DNA of 64,000 bases, from assembly GCF_900156095.1 (NCBI RefSeq), contig NZ_FTMJ01000015.1:51824-115823 (forward strand), written 5' to 3'. Below, piece by piece: positions 9,677 through 19,242 of the stretch; positions within the stretch are counted from its first letter, which is position 1; each line of letters opens with the position of its first letter. Position numbers and translations under genes: made by a program. The DNA is from Aeromonas sp. RU39B. GTDB lineage: Bacteria; Pseudomonadota; Gammaproteobacteria; Enterobacterales; Aeromonadaceae. A model generated the notes under the pieces. That model searched no databases, was not told the DNA's origin, and saw only the letters and a list, made by a program, of their open reading frames with translations.

Positions 9677-9684
9677 GGTCACTC

Positions 9685-10152
9685 TTAGACGATGGGGCGG
9701 TTACGGTACACGACCAGCGATGGGATCGCCAGACCGATACTCAGCGCCGCCACGATAAACAGCGCCTTCAGCCCGTTTTCCAGCGCACTCTCGAGCACCG
9801 GCATGGTGACACCGCGGGTGTTAAGGTCAACCAGCGCAATCATCGCCTGGAAGGCAAACTTGCCCGGAATCATCGGGATGATACTGGCAACGCTGAACAC
9901 CGGCCGGGGTACCAACAGGCGACGCGCCCAATAGACACAGACAAAGCCAATGGTGGTGGCGGCTGTCAGGGTTGCCCATTCAATCGAGATGCCAAAGTGC
10001 ATCAGCAGGGTGCGAAGGCTATGGGCCAATGCACCACCGATGGCGCAATACTTCAGCATGCGTGGCGGCACGTTGAAAATCATGGCAAAGCCGACCGCCG
10101 GCACCGCCGAGAGTAGGGCATCTTTAACCAGCAACAGCAGGAGTTCGATCAT
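9685..10152 (-). CDS. yjjB: Threonine/serine exporter-family membrane subunit, YjjB-like
   Basis: A 155-residue membrane protein with about four to five hydrophobic segments, matching the C-terminal half of ThrE-type transporters (DUF3815). In E. coli the split pair YjjP-YjjB has been reported to export succinate, while full-length ThrE of Corynebacterium exports threonine and serine; the substrate here is not visible from sequence. The start at 10152 overlaps the stop of the upstream partner by four bases (ATGA), strong evidence for coupled synthesis of two subunits. A GTG nine bases upstream was judged less likely. Confidence 0.85.
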   Translation of the reverse strand: MIELLLLLVKDALLSAVPAVGFAMIFNVPPRMLKYCAIGGALAHSLRTLLMHFGISIEWATLTAATTIGFVCVYWARRLLVPRPVFSVASIIPMIPGKFAFQAMIALVDLNTRGVTMPVLESALENGLKALFIVAALSIGLAIPSLVVYRNRPIV

Positions 10153-10946
10153 ATCTGCCACCCCCAGATCCCGGTAATAGACATGGCGAGCAAGATTCCC
10201 AACGCCGCGCTCACGGTTAGCAGGGTCGCCGTGCCCCAGCGAGCCAGACCGACGTTGAAGTAGCCTTTCACCATGTCGGAGACGGCATTGATCAGCGGGA
10301 AGCCAGGCACCAGCAATAACACGCTAGCCGCCATGGCCAGATAGGGCTGCGCCCCCCACTCGTAATAGGTGGCCAGCGAGGCAAGCAGGGTGGCAATAAA
10401 GCCGGTAACGGCAAAATTGATAAGTGGACTGTGGTGGTGTCTGGCCATCAATTGCCGTACCCGCATGGCGACCCCGGATGCAAACACCGTCACCAGAAAG
10501 ACCGGCCAATCGCCACCAAACAGCAGGCTGAACGAACCGCAAGAGAGCCCGACCATCGGCACCACCAGCCAGGGGTGGTAATGGAACGGGACAATCGCCT
10601 CGAGCCGTTTACGCACCTCAGCAGCGGCAATCAGCTCTTTCTCAGCCAAAATACAGATGCGCTGCACTTCGCAGACGACCTGCATGTTGATGCCCTGCTC
10701 GCGCACCCGCCTCGTGGTGGTGACACAGCTTCCCTGATAGAGACTGGTCACCACGATGGCGCTGGCAGAGATGGCCATTTCAACGCTTTCGAGCCCGAGC
10801 GCCAGTCCAACCCGGACTGTGGTCTGCTCGATAATCCGACTTTCGGCTCCAAATTGAGCCAACATCTGGGCAACTTTCACAATAATGCGGGTCACTTCCG
10901 TTTGCTGCTCCCGAGAGAGCACCCGCCGAGGACTGATATTTCTCAT
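10149..10946 (-). CDS. yjjP: Threonine/serine exporter-family subunit, YjjP-like
   Basis: The larger half of the split ThrE-type transporter (DUF1212). The 265-residue protein begins with a soluble helical segment (RIIVKVAQMLAQFGAESRII, the family's N-terminal motif) and continues with about five membrane segments from residue ~115 onward. The chosen ATG at 10946 gives a length close to E. coli YjjP (256); the open frame continues 29 codons upstream into poor-quality sequence. Function is likely export of a small carboxylate or amino acid together with the overlapping yjjB. Confidence 0.85.
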   Translation of the reverse strand: MRNISPRRVLSREQQTEVTRIIVKVAQMLAQFGAESRIIEQTTVRVGLALGLESVEMAISASAIVVTSLYQGSCVTTTRRVREQGINMQVVCEVQRICILAEKELIAAAEVRKRLEAIVPFHYHPWLVVPMVGLSCGSFSLLFGGDWPVFLVTVFASGVAMRVRQLMARHHHSPLINFAVTGFIATLLASLATYYEWGAQPYLAMAASVLLLVPGFPLINAVSDMVKGYFNVGLARWGTATLLTVSAALGILLAMSITGIWGWQI

Positions 10947-11019
10947 CTTCCCTGAGATCCTAATACAACGAACGTCAGTATATGACGGGGTGATTATGCA
11001 CGGTTTGCCCCAAAACAAG

Positions 11020-11045
11020 AAAGGCCACTGCAAAGAGTGGCCTTT
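11020..11045 (-). terminator. Rho-independent terminator downstream of obgE
   Basis: AAAGGCCACT and AGTGGCCTTT form a 10-bp stem with a 6-nt loop, 18 bases beyond the obgE stop. On the minus strand it is followed by TCTTGTTTTG. It separates obgE from yjjP. Confidence 0.75.
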
Positions 11046-11062
11046 CTGCGGGAAATCCCGAC

Positions 11063-12289
<1,227 letters not shown>

Positions 12290-12372
12290 TTATAGTGACA
12301 CCCGGCCCCCCGGGCGACATACCCGAATAGGCTTCACGCTGTCGCGCCATCAGTTTTCGCAGACAAACAAAA

Positions 12373-12392
12373 GCCCCGCCTGTTGGCGGGGC
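12373..12392 (-). terminator. Terminator downstream of rpmA
   Basis: GCCCCGCC, loop of four, GGCGGGGC, followed on the minus strand by TTTTGTTTGTC. It ends the rplU-rpmA transcript before obgE, so obgE is probably reached by partial read-through or its own promoter. Confidence 0.85.
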
Positions 12393-12414
12393 CTCGGATC
12401 TTAACTGACCGGAA

Positions 12415-12672
12415 TTACTCAGCGACGATGCTGACGTACTTACGGTTGTTCGGACCCTTGGTTTCGAACTTCACCTTGCCGTTCGCGGTAGCGAACAGGG
12501 TGTGGTCCTTACCCAGACCAACGTTAGTACCAGCGTGGAACTTGGTGCCACGTTGACGAACGATGATGTTACCAGCCAGTACAGACTCGCCACCGAAACG
12601 CTTCACGCCCAGGCGTTTGGCTTCCGAATCGCGACCGTTGCGGGAAGAACCGCCAGCCTTTTTGTGTGCCAT
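12415..12672 (-). CDS. rpmA: 50S ribosomal protein L27
   Basis: An 85-residue basic protein beginning [16 protein letters not shown], the canonical L27 N terminus that reaches towards the peptidyl transferase centre. [10 protein letters not shown] and the KFHAGTNVG segment are family hallmarks. It follows rplU by 20 bases in the conserved rplU-rpmA pair. Confidence 0.98.
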   Translation of the reverse strand: MAHKKAGGSSRNGRDSEAKRLGVKRFGGESVLAGNIIVRQRGTKFHAGTNVGLGKDHTLFATANGKVKFETKGPNNRKYVSIVAE

Positions 12673-12692
12673 TTATCGGACTCCTCTCAAAA

Positions 12693-13004
12693 TTAAGCGC
12701 TGATGCCAGTGATCTTGACTTCAGTGAACCACTGACGATGGCCCATCTGCTTACGATGGTGCTTACGACGACGGAACTTGATGATCTGAACCTTTTCGCC
12801 ACGACCGTGAGCCACGACTTCAGCCAGAACCTTACCGCCTTCAACGAAAGGAGCGCCAACCTTGAAAGTGTCGCCTTGGGCAACCATCAGAACTTTATCG
12901 AACTCGATGGCAGCACCGGTCTCGACGTCCAGCTTTTCCAGACGAACGACTTGACCTTCGGCTACACGGTGTTGCTTTCCGCCGCTTTGGAATACCGCGT
13001 ACAT
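12693..13004 (-). CDS. rplU: 50S ribosomal protein L21
   Basis: A 103-residue ribosomal protein, start [14 protein letters not shown] (universal L21 N terminus) and the RRRKHHRK basic segment near the end that contacts 23S rRNA. The frame is open for 16 further codons upstream, but those overlap the 5' leader hairpin and are not conserved L21 sequence. It is transcribed with rpmA from the promoter at 13078-13106. Confidence 0.98.
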   Translation of the reverse strand: MYAVFQSGGKQHRVAEGQVVRLEKLDVETGAAIEFDKVLMVAQGDTFKVGAPFVEGGKVLAEVVAHGRGEKVQIIKFRRRKHHRKQMGHRQWFTEVKITGISA

Positions 13005-13021
13005 GTTTGAACTCCGTATAG

Positions 13022-13050
13022 GCACATCTTTTTGCTCATGGCAGATGTGC
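13022..13050 (-). promoter_or_regulatory. Leader hairpin in the rplU 5' UTR
   Basis: GCACATCT (13022-13029) and AGATGTGC (13043-13050) form a perfect 8-bp stem with a 13-nt loop, between the promoter and the rplU start. Ribosomal protein operons often carry leader structures for autogenous control, so an L21-binding leader is a reasonable inference, but no conserved L21-leader consensus was verified. Confidence 0.45.
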
Positions 13051-13077
13051 ACAAAAACTTAATAACAATGGGCCGGC

Positions 13078-13106
13078 ATTCTACGCAAATTGATCACCCC
13101 AGGCAA
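13078..13106 (-). promoter_or_regulatory. Sigma-70-type promoter of rplU-rpmA
   Basis: On the minus strand, -35 TTGCCT (13101-13106), a 17-bp spacer and -10 TAGAAT (13078-13083), followed by a GC-rich discriminator (GCCGGCCC) typical of stringently controlled promoters. It fires away from ispB. Confidence 0.7.
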
Positions 13107-13248
13107 GGTGATTTTCTCAAAAAGTTTATTTTGTGCGCACCTCTGCCGGCGCATCACTCGCTTAACTGTAACCCAAAGTGATTTCGTGTAGAATCCCTGC
13201 AAACGCAACGGGCAGCGGCTGTGCTGCCGACCAGCATCATTGAGAACT

Positions 13249-14220
13249 ATGGATCAAACGGGAATTCGAGCGCTGACCGAGGCCGACATGACCGCCGTCA
13301 ACGCCCTGATCATTGACCGGCTGCAATCCGACGTCAGCCTGATCAACCAACTTGGTTATTACATCATCAGCGCCGGCGGCAAACGCATGCGTCCACTGCT
13401 CACCGTTCTGGCGGCCCGTTCGCTCGGCTACAGCGGCAGTGATCACATCAAGCTGGCGGCCATCATCGAATTTATCCACACCTCTACCCTGTTGCACGAC
13501 GACGTGGTGGACGAGTCTGACCTGCGCCGCGGCCGCGAGACTGCCAATGCCATGTTTGGCAATGCGGCCAGCGTCCTGGTTGGTGATTACCTCTACAGTC
13601 GCTCGTTCCAGATGATGTCTGAGCTCTCCAATCTGCGCATCATGGAGATCCTGGCGGACGCCACCAACACCATCGCCGAAGGGGAAGTGCTGCAGTTGAT
13701 GAACTGCAACGACCCGGATACGACAGAGCAGAGCTACATGACGGTCATCTACTGCAAGACCGCCAAGCTGTTTGAAGCGGCCACTCGCCTTGCTGCCGTG
13801 CTGACCCATCAGGAGCACACCATCGAGCAGGCGATGACCGACTACGGCAAGTACCTCGGCACCGCCTTCCAAATCATCGATGATGTGATGGACTACTGCT
13901 CCGATAGCAAGGAGATGGGCAAGAACGTTGGCGATGATCTGGCCGAAGGCAAACCCACCCTGCCGCTGCTGCGCGCCATGGCGATGGGTAACGCCGAAGA
14001 GCGTCAGCTAATCCGTGATGCTATTGAATTGCGTAACGGCATGGAGCATCTCGACCATATCCTGGCCATCCTTGAGCGTACCGGCGCACTCGATTATGCC
14101 CGCACCCGCGCTCGTGAAGAGGCTGACAAGGCGATTGCCGCTCTGGCTATCCTGCCTGCCGGCGAGCACCGCGATGCGTTGGAAGCGCTGGCCCACATGG
14201 CGGTACAGCGCCGCGCCTGA
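13249..14220 (+). CDS. ispB: Octaprenyl diphosphate synthase
   Basis: IspB condenses farnesyl diphosphate with isopentenyl diphosphates to the octaprenyl tail of ubiquinone and menaquinone. The 323-residue product has exactly the E. coli length. The two Asp-rich motifs of trans-prenyltransferases are visible: LLHDDVVDESDLRRG (about residue 84) and FQIIDDVMDY (about residue 210), and GGGKR-like AGGKRMRPLL precedes the first. The start is the ATG at 13249; a TTG nine bases upstream is also in frame. A candidate -10 TAGAAT lies at 13189-13194. It is divergent from rplU as in E. coli. Confidence 0.97.
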   Translation: MDQTGIRALTEADMTAVNALIIDRLQSDVSLINQLGYYIISAGGKRMRPLLTVLAARSLGYSGSDHIKLAAIIEFIHTSTLLHDDVVDESDLRRGRETANAMFGNAASVLVGDYLYSRSFQMMSELSNLRIMEILADATNTIAEGEVLQLMNCNDPDTTEQSYMTVIYCKTAKLFEAATRLAAVLTHQEHTIEQAMTDYGKYLGTAFQIIDDVMDYCSDSKEMGKNVGDDLAEGKPTLPLLRAMAMGNAEERQLIRDAIELRNGMEHLDHILAILERTGALDYARTRAREEADKAIAALAILPAGEHRDALEALAHMAVQRRA

Positions 14221-14239
14221 GTCCGCACTTTTGCATGCG

Positions 14240-14270
14240 AAAAGAGCCCTGACCGGGCTCTTTTCGTTTT
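14240..14270 (+). terminator. Terminator downstream of ispB
   Basis: AAAAGAGCCC, 5-nt loop, GGGCTCTTTT, then CGTTTTT. A strong intrinsic terminator 20 bases after the ispB stop; the flanking A/T runs make it usable in both directions, so it may also end yjeT. Confidence 0.9.
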
Positions 14271-14290
14271 TGGCATTCACACAGACGATA

Positions 14291-14479
14291 TTAACCGTGC
14301 AGCTTCATCCATAGGATGACAACACCGCTGACTACCAGACAGCCCCCTAAGCGACGCAGCTGCTGCGGATCGAGCTGACTGATCTGGGCCAGCAACTGTT
14401 GCCACAGCCGCGGCGCCAGCAAGGGGCCCAGCCCTTCAAACACCAACAACAGGGCAAACCCCAGCAAAATCGCATCCAC
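14291..14479 (-). CDS. yjeT: DUF2065 small membrane protein, YjeT-like
   Basis: A 62-residue protein with two hydrophobic helices (about residues 3-20 and 45-58) separated by a short polar loop, the DUF2065 pattern. The family is found next to hflC in E. coli (yjeT) and here lies in the same place, 61 bases after hflC, although a terminator hairpin intervenes. No biochemical role is established; the location suggests a link to the HflKC-FtsH complex, which is inference. Confidence 0.8.
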   Translation of the reverse strand: MDAILLGFALLLVFEGLGPLLAPRLWQQLLAQISQLDPQQLRRLGGCLVVSGVVILWMKLHG

Positions 14480-14497
14480 CTTGATGACTCCACGAAA

Positions 14498-14521
14498 AAG
14501 GGCCTGACAATGCAGGCCCTT
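14498..14521 (-). terminator. Terminator downstream of hflC
   Basis: AAGGGCCTG, 6-nt loop, CAGGCCCTT, followed on the minus strand by TTTCG. It ends the hfq-hflXKC transcript and attenuates read-through into yjeT. Confidence 0.8.
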
Positions 14522-14539
14522 GCTTGAGACGGTGACAAA

Positions 14540-15418
14540 TTACTGCGCGCCATCCTGCTTGAGGTAGCGGAAGAACTCGCTGTCTGGCTTGATCACCATC
14601 AGGTCGTTACCCGAGGAGAAGCTCTTACGATAGGCCTCCATGCTGCGCACGAAGCTGAAGAACTCAGGGTTCTTCTTATAGCTGTCGGCGTAGATCTTGG
14701 CGGCCTCGGCATCCCCTTCACCACGCAGCTGACGAGCATGACTCTCGGCATCAGCCAACATGACGGTCACCTTGCGGTCGATATCGGCACGTAGCACTTC
14801 TGCCTTCTCGCGGCCCTGGGAGCGATGCTCACGGGCTACGGCATTACGCTCGGCACGCATCCGCTGATAGATGGAGTTGGACACTTCTACCGGCAGGTTG
14901 ATCTGCTTGATCCGCACATCCACCACCCGAATACCGAGCTCGGAGGAGCGCGCCATGTTCTTGAGCGCCTCTTCCATCACAGTACTGCGCTCGCCGGAGA
15001 CAATGTCCTTGATGGTGCGGCCACCGATCTCAGAACGCAGACCGTTGTTGATCTTGCGCTTGAGCAAAGCTTCCGCCTGCATGCGGTTGCCGCCACCAGT
15101 CGCCAGGTAGTACTTGGAGAAATCATCAATCTTCCACTTTACGTAAGAGTCGATGATGAGATCTTTCTTCTCGGAGGTGACGAAGCGGTCGGCCTGGCCA
15201 TCCAGCGTCTGGATCCGGGAATCCATCTTGCGCACGCTGTCGATGAGCGGCACCTTGAAGTGCAGGCCCGGCTCATAGACGCGAGGGGCGCCTTCGGCAT
15301 CGCGCTTGACCTTACCAAACTGGACCACGATCCCGCGCTGGCCTTCATCCACCACAAAAATCGAGGTGAAACCCAGCAGGGCAATAACGGCGACGGCGCC
15401 AATAGCTACTTTCTTCAT
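14540..15418 (-). CDS. hflC: FtsH protease modulator HflC
   Basis: HflC with HflK forms the large membrane cage around the FtsH protease and modulates its access to membrane substrates. The 292-residue protein has an N-terminal signal-anchor (about residues 5-22) followed by an SPFH/prohibitin domain (DEGQRGIVVQFGKV) and a long charged coiled coil (REHRSQGREKAEVLRADID). It follows hflK by 3 bases, so the two are translated as a unit. Length is somewhat shorter than E. coli HflC (334). Confidence 0.96.
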   Translation of the reverse strand: MKKVAIGAVAVIALLGFTSIFVVDEGQRGIVVQFGKVKRDAEGAPRVYEPGLHFKVPLIDSVRKMDSRIQTLDGQADRFVTSEKKDLIIDSYVKWKIDDFSKYYLATGGGNRMQAEALLKRKINNGLRSEIGGRTIKDIVSGERSTVMEEALKNMARSSELGIRVVDVRIKQINLPVEVSNSIYQRMRAERNAVAREHRSQGREKAEVLRADIDRKVTVMLADAESHARQLRGEGDAEAAKIYADSYKKNPEFFSFVRSMEAYRKSFSSGNDLMVIKPDSEFFRYLKQDGAQ

Positions 15419-15421
15419 CTA

Positions 15422-16585
15422 TTAGTTCCTCCCCGAGCTGAAACGATCACCACCACGGATCGGAGACGGGGTCGAGTTGACGCCGTCATTGGCACCGCTG
15501 CTGGGCAACGGATCCACGGTAACAGTCGGGGCAGGCTGCGCGTCACTCGGCTTGACCGGCTTGGCGGCACTGCTCAACTTATCCAGCGGCAGATAGATCA
15601 TGCTGTTGCTGCCATCCGGCATGTCCACCAGCACCTTGTTAGCACGCTGATAGAGCTCTTCCATGGTCTCGATATAGATACGCTTGCGAGTCAACTCGGG
15701 CGCAGCCACATATTGGGGTAACAGCTCGTTGAAGCGAGCAACTTCACCCTTGGCCTTCAGCACCACCTGGGACTTGTAGCCTTCGGCTTCCTGTTCCAGA
15801 CGCTTAACCTGACCACGGGCCTTAGGTTCAACTTCACGGGCATAGGCTTCGGCTTCACGCAGGAAACGCTGTTCATCTTCCTGAGCGGCAATGGCGTCAT
15901 CAAACGCATCCTTCACCTCTTCCGGCGGACGCGCCGGCAGGAAGTTGACATCCACCACCTGCAGACCCATTTGATAGGGCTCGACGATCTTCTCGATGCC
16001 TTCCCAGGTCTCGCGACGCACCTTCTCACGACCGGTGGTCAGGATGTCATCCATTGAGCTGTGACCGACCACGTAGCGCAAGGCGCTGTCGGTGGCCTGG
16101 CGCAGACTCTCATCGGCGTTGGTGACGCTAAACAGATAAGCCTTCGGATCCACGACGCGGTATTGCACATCCATCTCGACGCGCACCACGTTTTCATCCT
16201 GGGTCAGCATAAAACCGGATGCCGGCAGGGAGCGCACCGATTCCACATCGACCGGAATCACCTTGTCGATAAAGGTGGGCTTCCAGCGCAGGCCCGGCTC
16301 GACGGTGTGGGAGTAGTTGCCAAAACGCAGCACAACACCACGCTCAGCTTCGCGAATTGTGTAGAAACCGCTGACAACCCAAACCACGATGGCCACTGCC
16401 GCCGCGACCGACACACCAATCTTGCCGAATTCGCCACCGCTGCGGTTGCCGCTACCGAACAATCCGCCAAAACGACGTGTCAGGTTGCGAAACATGTCAT
16501 CGAGATCAGGCGGGCCCTGATTTTTGCCGTTATTCCCCCAGGGGTCACGGTCTTTGCCGTTGTTACCAGGCTCGTTCCAAGCCAT
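15422..16585 (-). CDS. hflK: FtsH protease modulator HflK
   Basis: Partner of HflC, 387 residues. The cytoplasmic N terminus is rich in Gly, Asn and Asp (MAWNEPGNNGKDRDPWG). One transmembrane helix lies at about residues 57-76, followed by the SPFH domain (EAERGVVLRFGNYSHTVEPG) and a helical region, with a low-complexity Pro/Ser C terminus. The start at 16585 gives the N terminus conserved in E. coli (MAWNQPG...); an ATG four codons upstream is also in frame. It is transcribed after hflX with a 46-base gap. Confidence 0.96.
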   Translation of the reverse strand: MAWNEPGNNGKDRDPWGNNGKNQGPPDLDDMFRNLTRRFGGLFGSGNRSGGEFGKIGVSVAAAVAIVVWVVSGFYTIREAERGVVLRFGNYSHTVEPGLRWKPTFIDKVIPVDVESVRSLPASGFMLTQDENVVRVEMDVQYRVVDPKAYLFSVTNADESLRQATDSALRYVVGHSSMDDILTTGREKVRRETWEGIEKIVEPYQMGLQVVDVNFLPARPPEEVKDAFDDAIAAQEDEQRFLREAEAYAREVEPKARGQVKRLEQEAEGYKSQVVLKAKGEVARFNELLPQYVAAPELTRKRIYIETMEELYQRANKVLVDMPDGSNSMIYLPLDKLSSAAKPVKPSDAQPAPTVTVDPLPSSGANDGVNSTPSPIRGGDRFSSGRN

Positions 16586-16631
16586 CAGCGTCTCCATTAA
16601 CTCATGCGGATGGAAAGTGCACTCACACCAC

Positions 16632-17918
16632 TTAGTGGTGGATGCAACGTTGTAATATGTCGCCCTCTTGCTTCAGCAGGCGGTTCCAGTCGGCGGCGGG
16701 CAGACGCACCTCCAGCAGACAATCCCCCTCCTCGTTGAAGCTCTCCTGCTCAATCCCCTTGAGCCGGTAAAACACGCTACGTAATCTGGCCAGCGCCGGC
16801 GGCAATCGCAGCAGGTGATGCACCATAGCGCCCGAGAGCAGTTCGGTGAGCGCCTGGTAGAGCAATTCACAACCTTCACCACTTTGTGCCGACAGCCACA
16901 CCCGAAACGGACGACCTTGTTCGTCACGCTCAAGCTGGGCTGGACGACTCTCCAGCTTGTCGATCTTGTTGCAGATCATCAGCTGGGGACGGTCATCTGC
17001 TTCAATCTCGGCCAATACGTTGCGAACCGCATCGATATTGTCCTGCATCTGATCATCGGCACAGTCCACCACATGCAGCAGCAAATCGGCTTCACGCGTC
17101 TCCTGCAGGGTTGCTTTGAAGGCAGCGACCAGATCATGCGGCAAGTGCCGAATAAATCCAACCGTATCAGCCAAAATCACATCGCCGACGTCCTGAACAT
17201 CGAGACGGCGCAAGGTGGGATCCAGTGTGGCAAAGAGCTGATCAGCAGCATACACACTGGCAGCTGTAAGTTGGTTGAACAGGGTCGACTTTCCGGCGTT
17301 GGTGTAACCTACCAGTGATACGGTCGGCACCTCGTTGCGGTTACGGGCACGCCGTCCCTGTTCCCGCTGCTTCTCGACCTTCTCCAGACGACGCAGAATG
17401 TACTTGATGCGCTCACGCAGCAAACGACGGTCGGTCTCCAGCTGGGTTTCACCAGGACCACGCAAGCCAATGCCGCCCTTCTGCCGTTCAAGGTGGGTCC
17501 AGCCGCGAACCAGCCGGGTGGAGAGATGGCGCAACTGGGCCAACTCAACCTGTAGCTTGCCTTCGTGGGTGCGCGCACGTTGCGCAAAGATATCGAGAAT
17601 AAGACCGGTGCGATCGACGACGCGACACTGGACCAAACGTTCCAGATTGCGTTCCTGGGCGGGGGTCAGGGCATGGTTGAAGATCACCACATCGGCGCCA
17701 AGAAAGCGCACTTGCTCGGCGATCTCTTCCGCCTTGCCACTGCCGACGAAAAATTTGGAACTGGGAGCACCGCGACTGGTGGTGACGACGGCCAGGGTGT
17801 TAACCCCGGCGGAGCTGACCAGCATCTTGAGCTCTTCAAGATCCTCGCGCTCACCCTCGTCACTGAAGTTCACATGTACCAGTACAGCCTGTTCGCCTCC
17901 TTCATAACGGTCAAACAA
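16632..17918 (-). CDS. hflX: Ribosome-splitting GTPase HflX
   Basis: HflX binds the 50S subunit and splits stalled ribosomes, notably after heat stress. The 428-residue protein has an N-terminal HflX domain (FVGSGKAEEIAEQV), the linker GGIGLRGPGETQLETDRR, and a G domain with P-loop GYTNAGKSTLFN. The start was placed at a TTG at 17918: it yields MFDRYEGGEQAVLVH, aligned with the E. coli N terminus MFDRYDAGEQAVLVH, and an AAGGAG ribosome site lies 7 bases upstream. The TTG two codons earlier is too close to that site. No ATG is available near the conserved N terminus. It lies between hfq and hflK, as in E. coli. Confidence 0.96.
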   Translation of the reverse strand: MFDRYEGGEQAVLVHVNFSDEGEREDLEELKMLVSSAGVNTLAVVTTSRGAPSSKFFVGSGKAEEIAEQVRFLGADVVIFNHALTPAQERNLERLVQCRVVDRTGLILDIFAQRARTHEGKLQVELAQLRHLSTRLVRGWTHLERQKGGIGLRGPGETQLETDRRLLRERIKYILRRLEKVEKQREQGRRARNRNEVPTVSLVGYTNAGKSTLFNQLTAASVYAADQLFATLDPTLRRLDVQDVGDVILADTVGFIRHLPHDLVAAFKATLQETREADLLLHVVDCADDQMQDNIDAVRNVLAEIEADDRPQLMICNKIDKLESRPAQLERDEQGRPFRVWLSAQSGEGCELLYQALTELLSGAMVHHLLRLPPALARLRSVFYRLKGIEQESFNEEGDCLLEVRLPAADWNRLLKQEGDILQRCIHH

Positions 17919-17971
17919 GCGCAAACTCCTTAGGTATCAGGGGGCTACCCATGTGGGCAGCCCATGTCCTC

Positions 17972-18241
17972 TCACGCCTCACTGTCATCCTGGGCTTCAT
18001 CAGCCTGGCCGGGTTGCGCAGTATGAGTGTGGTGATTCACGGCACGCGCCGGTACGACAGTGGAGATAGCGTGCTTGTAGACCATCTGGCTGACGGTGTT
18101 TTTCAGCAGGATAACGAACTGATCGAAAGACTCGATCTGACCTTGCAGTTTGATGCCGTTGACCAAATAGATAGAAACCGGAACACGCTCACGGCGCAGC
18201 GCATTCAAAAACGGGTCTTGAAGAGATTGCCCCTTAGCCAT
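17972..18241 (-). CDS. hfq: RNA chaperone Hfq
   Basis: Hexameric Sm-like protein that pairs small RNAs with mRNAs. The 89-residue product has the Sm1 motif ([20 protein letters not shown]) and Sm2 core ([11 protein letters not shown]), including the Lys-His pair lining the proximal pore and the distal-face Tyr. A polar C-terminal tail ends in DDSEA. The start is the ATG at 18241 ([13 protein letters not shown]); five extra in-frame codons upstream hold the purine-rich ribosome site. Position between miaA and hflX is conserved. Confidence 0.98.
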   Translation of the reverse strand: MAKGQSLQDPFLNALRRERVPVSIYLVNGIKLQGQIESFDQFVILLKNTVSQMVYKHAISTVVPARAVNHHTHTAQPGQADEAQDDSEA

Positions 18242-18315
18242 CTTTCTTTCCTTCATTTTGTTTGTAGTTGTAAAACGTCGATCGTCGATATAACAACCTG
18301 ATTATACAAGGAGTG

Positions 18316-19242
18316 TCAAGCCACACCAATGGAACTGAGCACTCGCTGTACATTATCCTCCGCCCCGCTGACCAGCCAGTTAACATCAGACCAACTGCGC
18401 AACCAGGTCATCTGTCGCTTGGCCAACTGGCGTGTTGCTGCAATCCCGCGACTGCGCATCTCATCATATCCCACCTCGCCACTCAGGTAATCCCACATCT
18501 GGCGATAACCGACACAGCGGATGGCAGGCAGCTCAGGATGCAGATCGCTGCGTTCCCGCAGGCGGCGCACCTCATCTTCAAAACCGGCGTTGAGCATCAG
18601 ATCAAAGCGCAGCTCAATTCTCCGGTGCAGTTCACTGCGCTCCTCTGGCGCAATCGCAAACTGGCTGACCCGATAAGGCAGTGCCTCGCCCTGAATCTGG
18701 GTCAGCTCGGTCAGCGTCTTGCCGCTGACCCGATACACCTCCAGCGCGCGGGTTAACCGCTGCGGATCATTGGGGTGAATCCGCGCGCCAGCGACCGGAT
18801 CTAGGCGCGTCAACTCATCGTGCAGCGCCTGCCAGCCCAGACGGGCGGCCTCTTCTTCCAATTGGCGGCGCACATCGGCATCAGCCGACGGCAACGGCGA
18901 CAGCCCTTCGAGCAGCGCCTTGAAATAGAGCATGGTGCCGCCCACCAGCAATGGAATACGGCCTCGGCTGGCGATCTCCTGCATTTCACGCAGGGCATCA
19001 CGACGAAAATCCGCCGCCGAATAGCTCACTGCCGGGTCGAGGATGTCGATCAGGCGGTGCGGCGCCTGTGCCAGCTCTGCCGCCGAGGGTTTGGCGGTGC
19101 CGATATCCATGCCGCGATAGATCAGAGCCGAATCGACACTGATAATGTCGCATGGCAACACCTTGGTCAGCGCAATGGCCAAGTCAGTCTTGCCAGAGGC
19201 GGTCGGCCCCATCAAAAACAGGGCACGCGGCAACTTAGCCAC
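18316..19242 (-). CDS. miaA: tRNA dimethylallyltransferase MiaA
   Basis: MiaA prenylates A37 of tRNAs reading UNN codons. P-loop [11 protein letters not shown] lies near the N terminus, followed by [16 protein letters not shown] and RLIDILDP; the [16 protein letters not shown] segment is also diagnostic. The start is uncertain. A GTG at 19242 gives [19 protein letters not shown] (308 residues) with AAGGAG seven bases upstream, and overlaps the mutL end by 8 bases. An ATG at 19263 would give 315 residues and a longer overlap. The mutL-miaA-hfq order is conserved in gamma-proteobacteria. Confidence 0.95.
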   Translation of the reverse strand: MAKLPRALFLMGPTASGKTDLAIALTKVLPCDIISVDSALIYRGMDIGTAKPSAAELAQAPHRLIDILDPAVSYSAADFRRDALREMQEIASRGRIPLLVGGTMLYFKALLEGLSPLPSADADVRRQLEEEAARLGWQALHDELTRLDPVAGARIHPNDPQRLTRALEVYRVSGKTLTELTQIQGEALPYRVSQFAIAPEERSELHRRIELRFDLMLNAGFEDEVRRLRERSDLHPELPAIRCVGYRQMWDYLSGEVGYDEMRSRGIAATRQLAKRQMTWLRSWSDVNWLVSGAEDNVQRVLSSIGVA

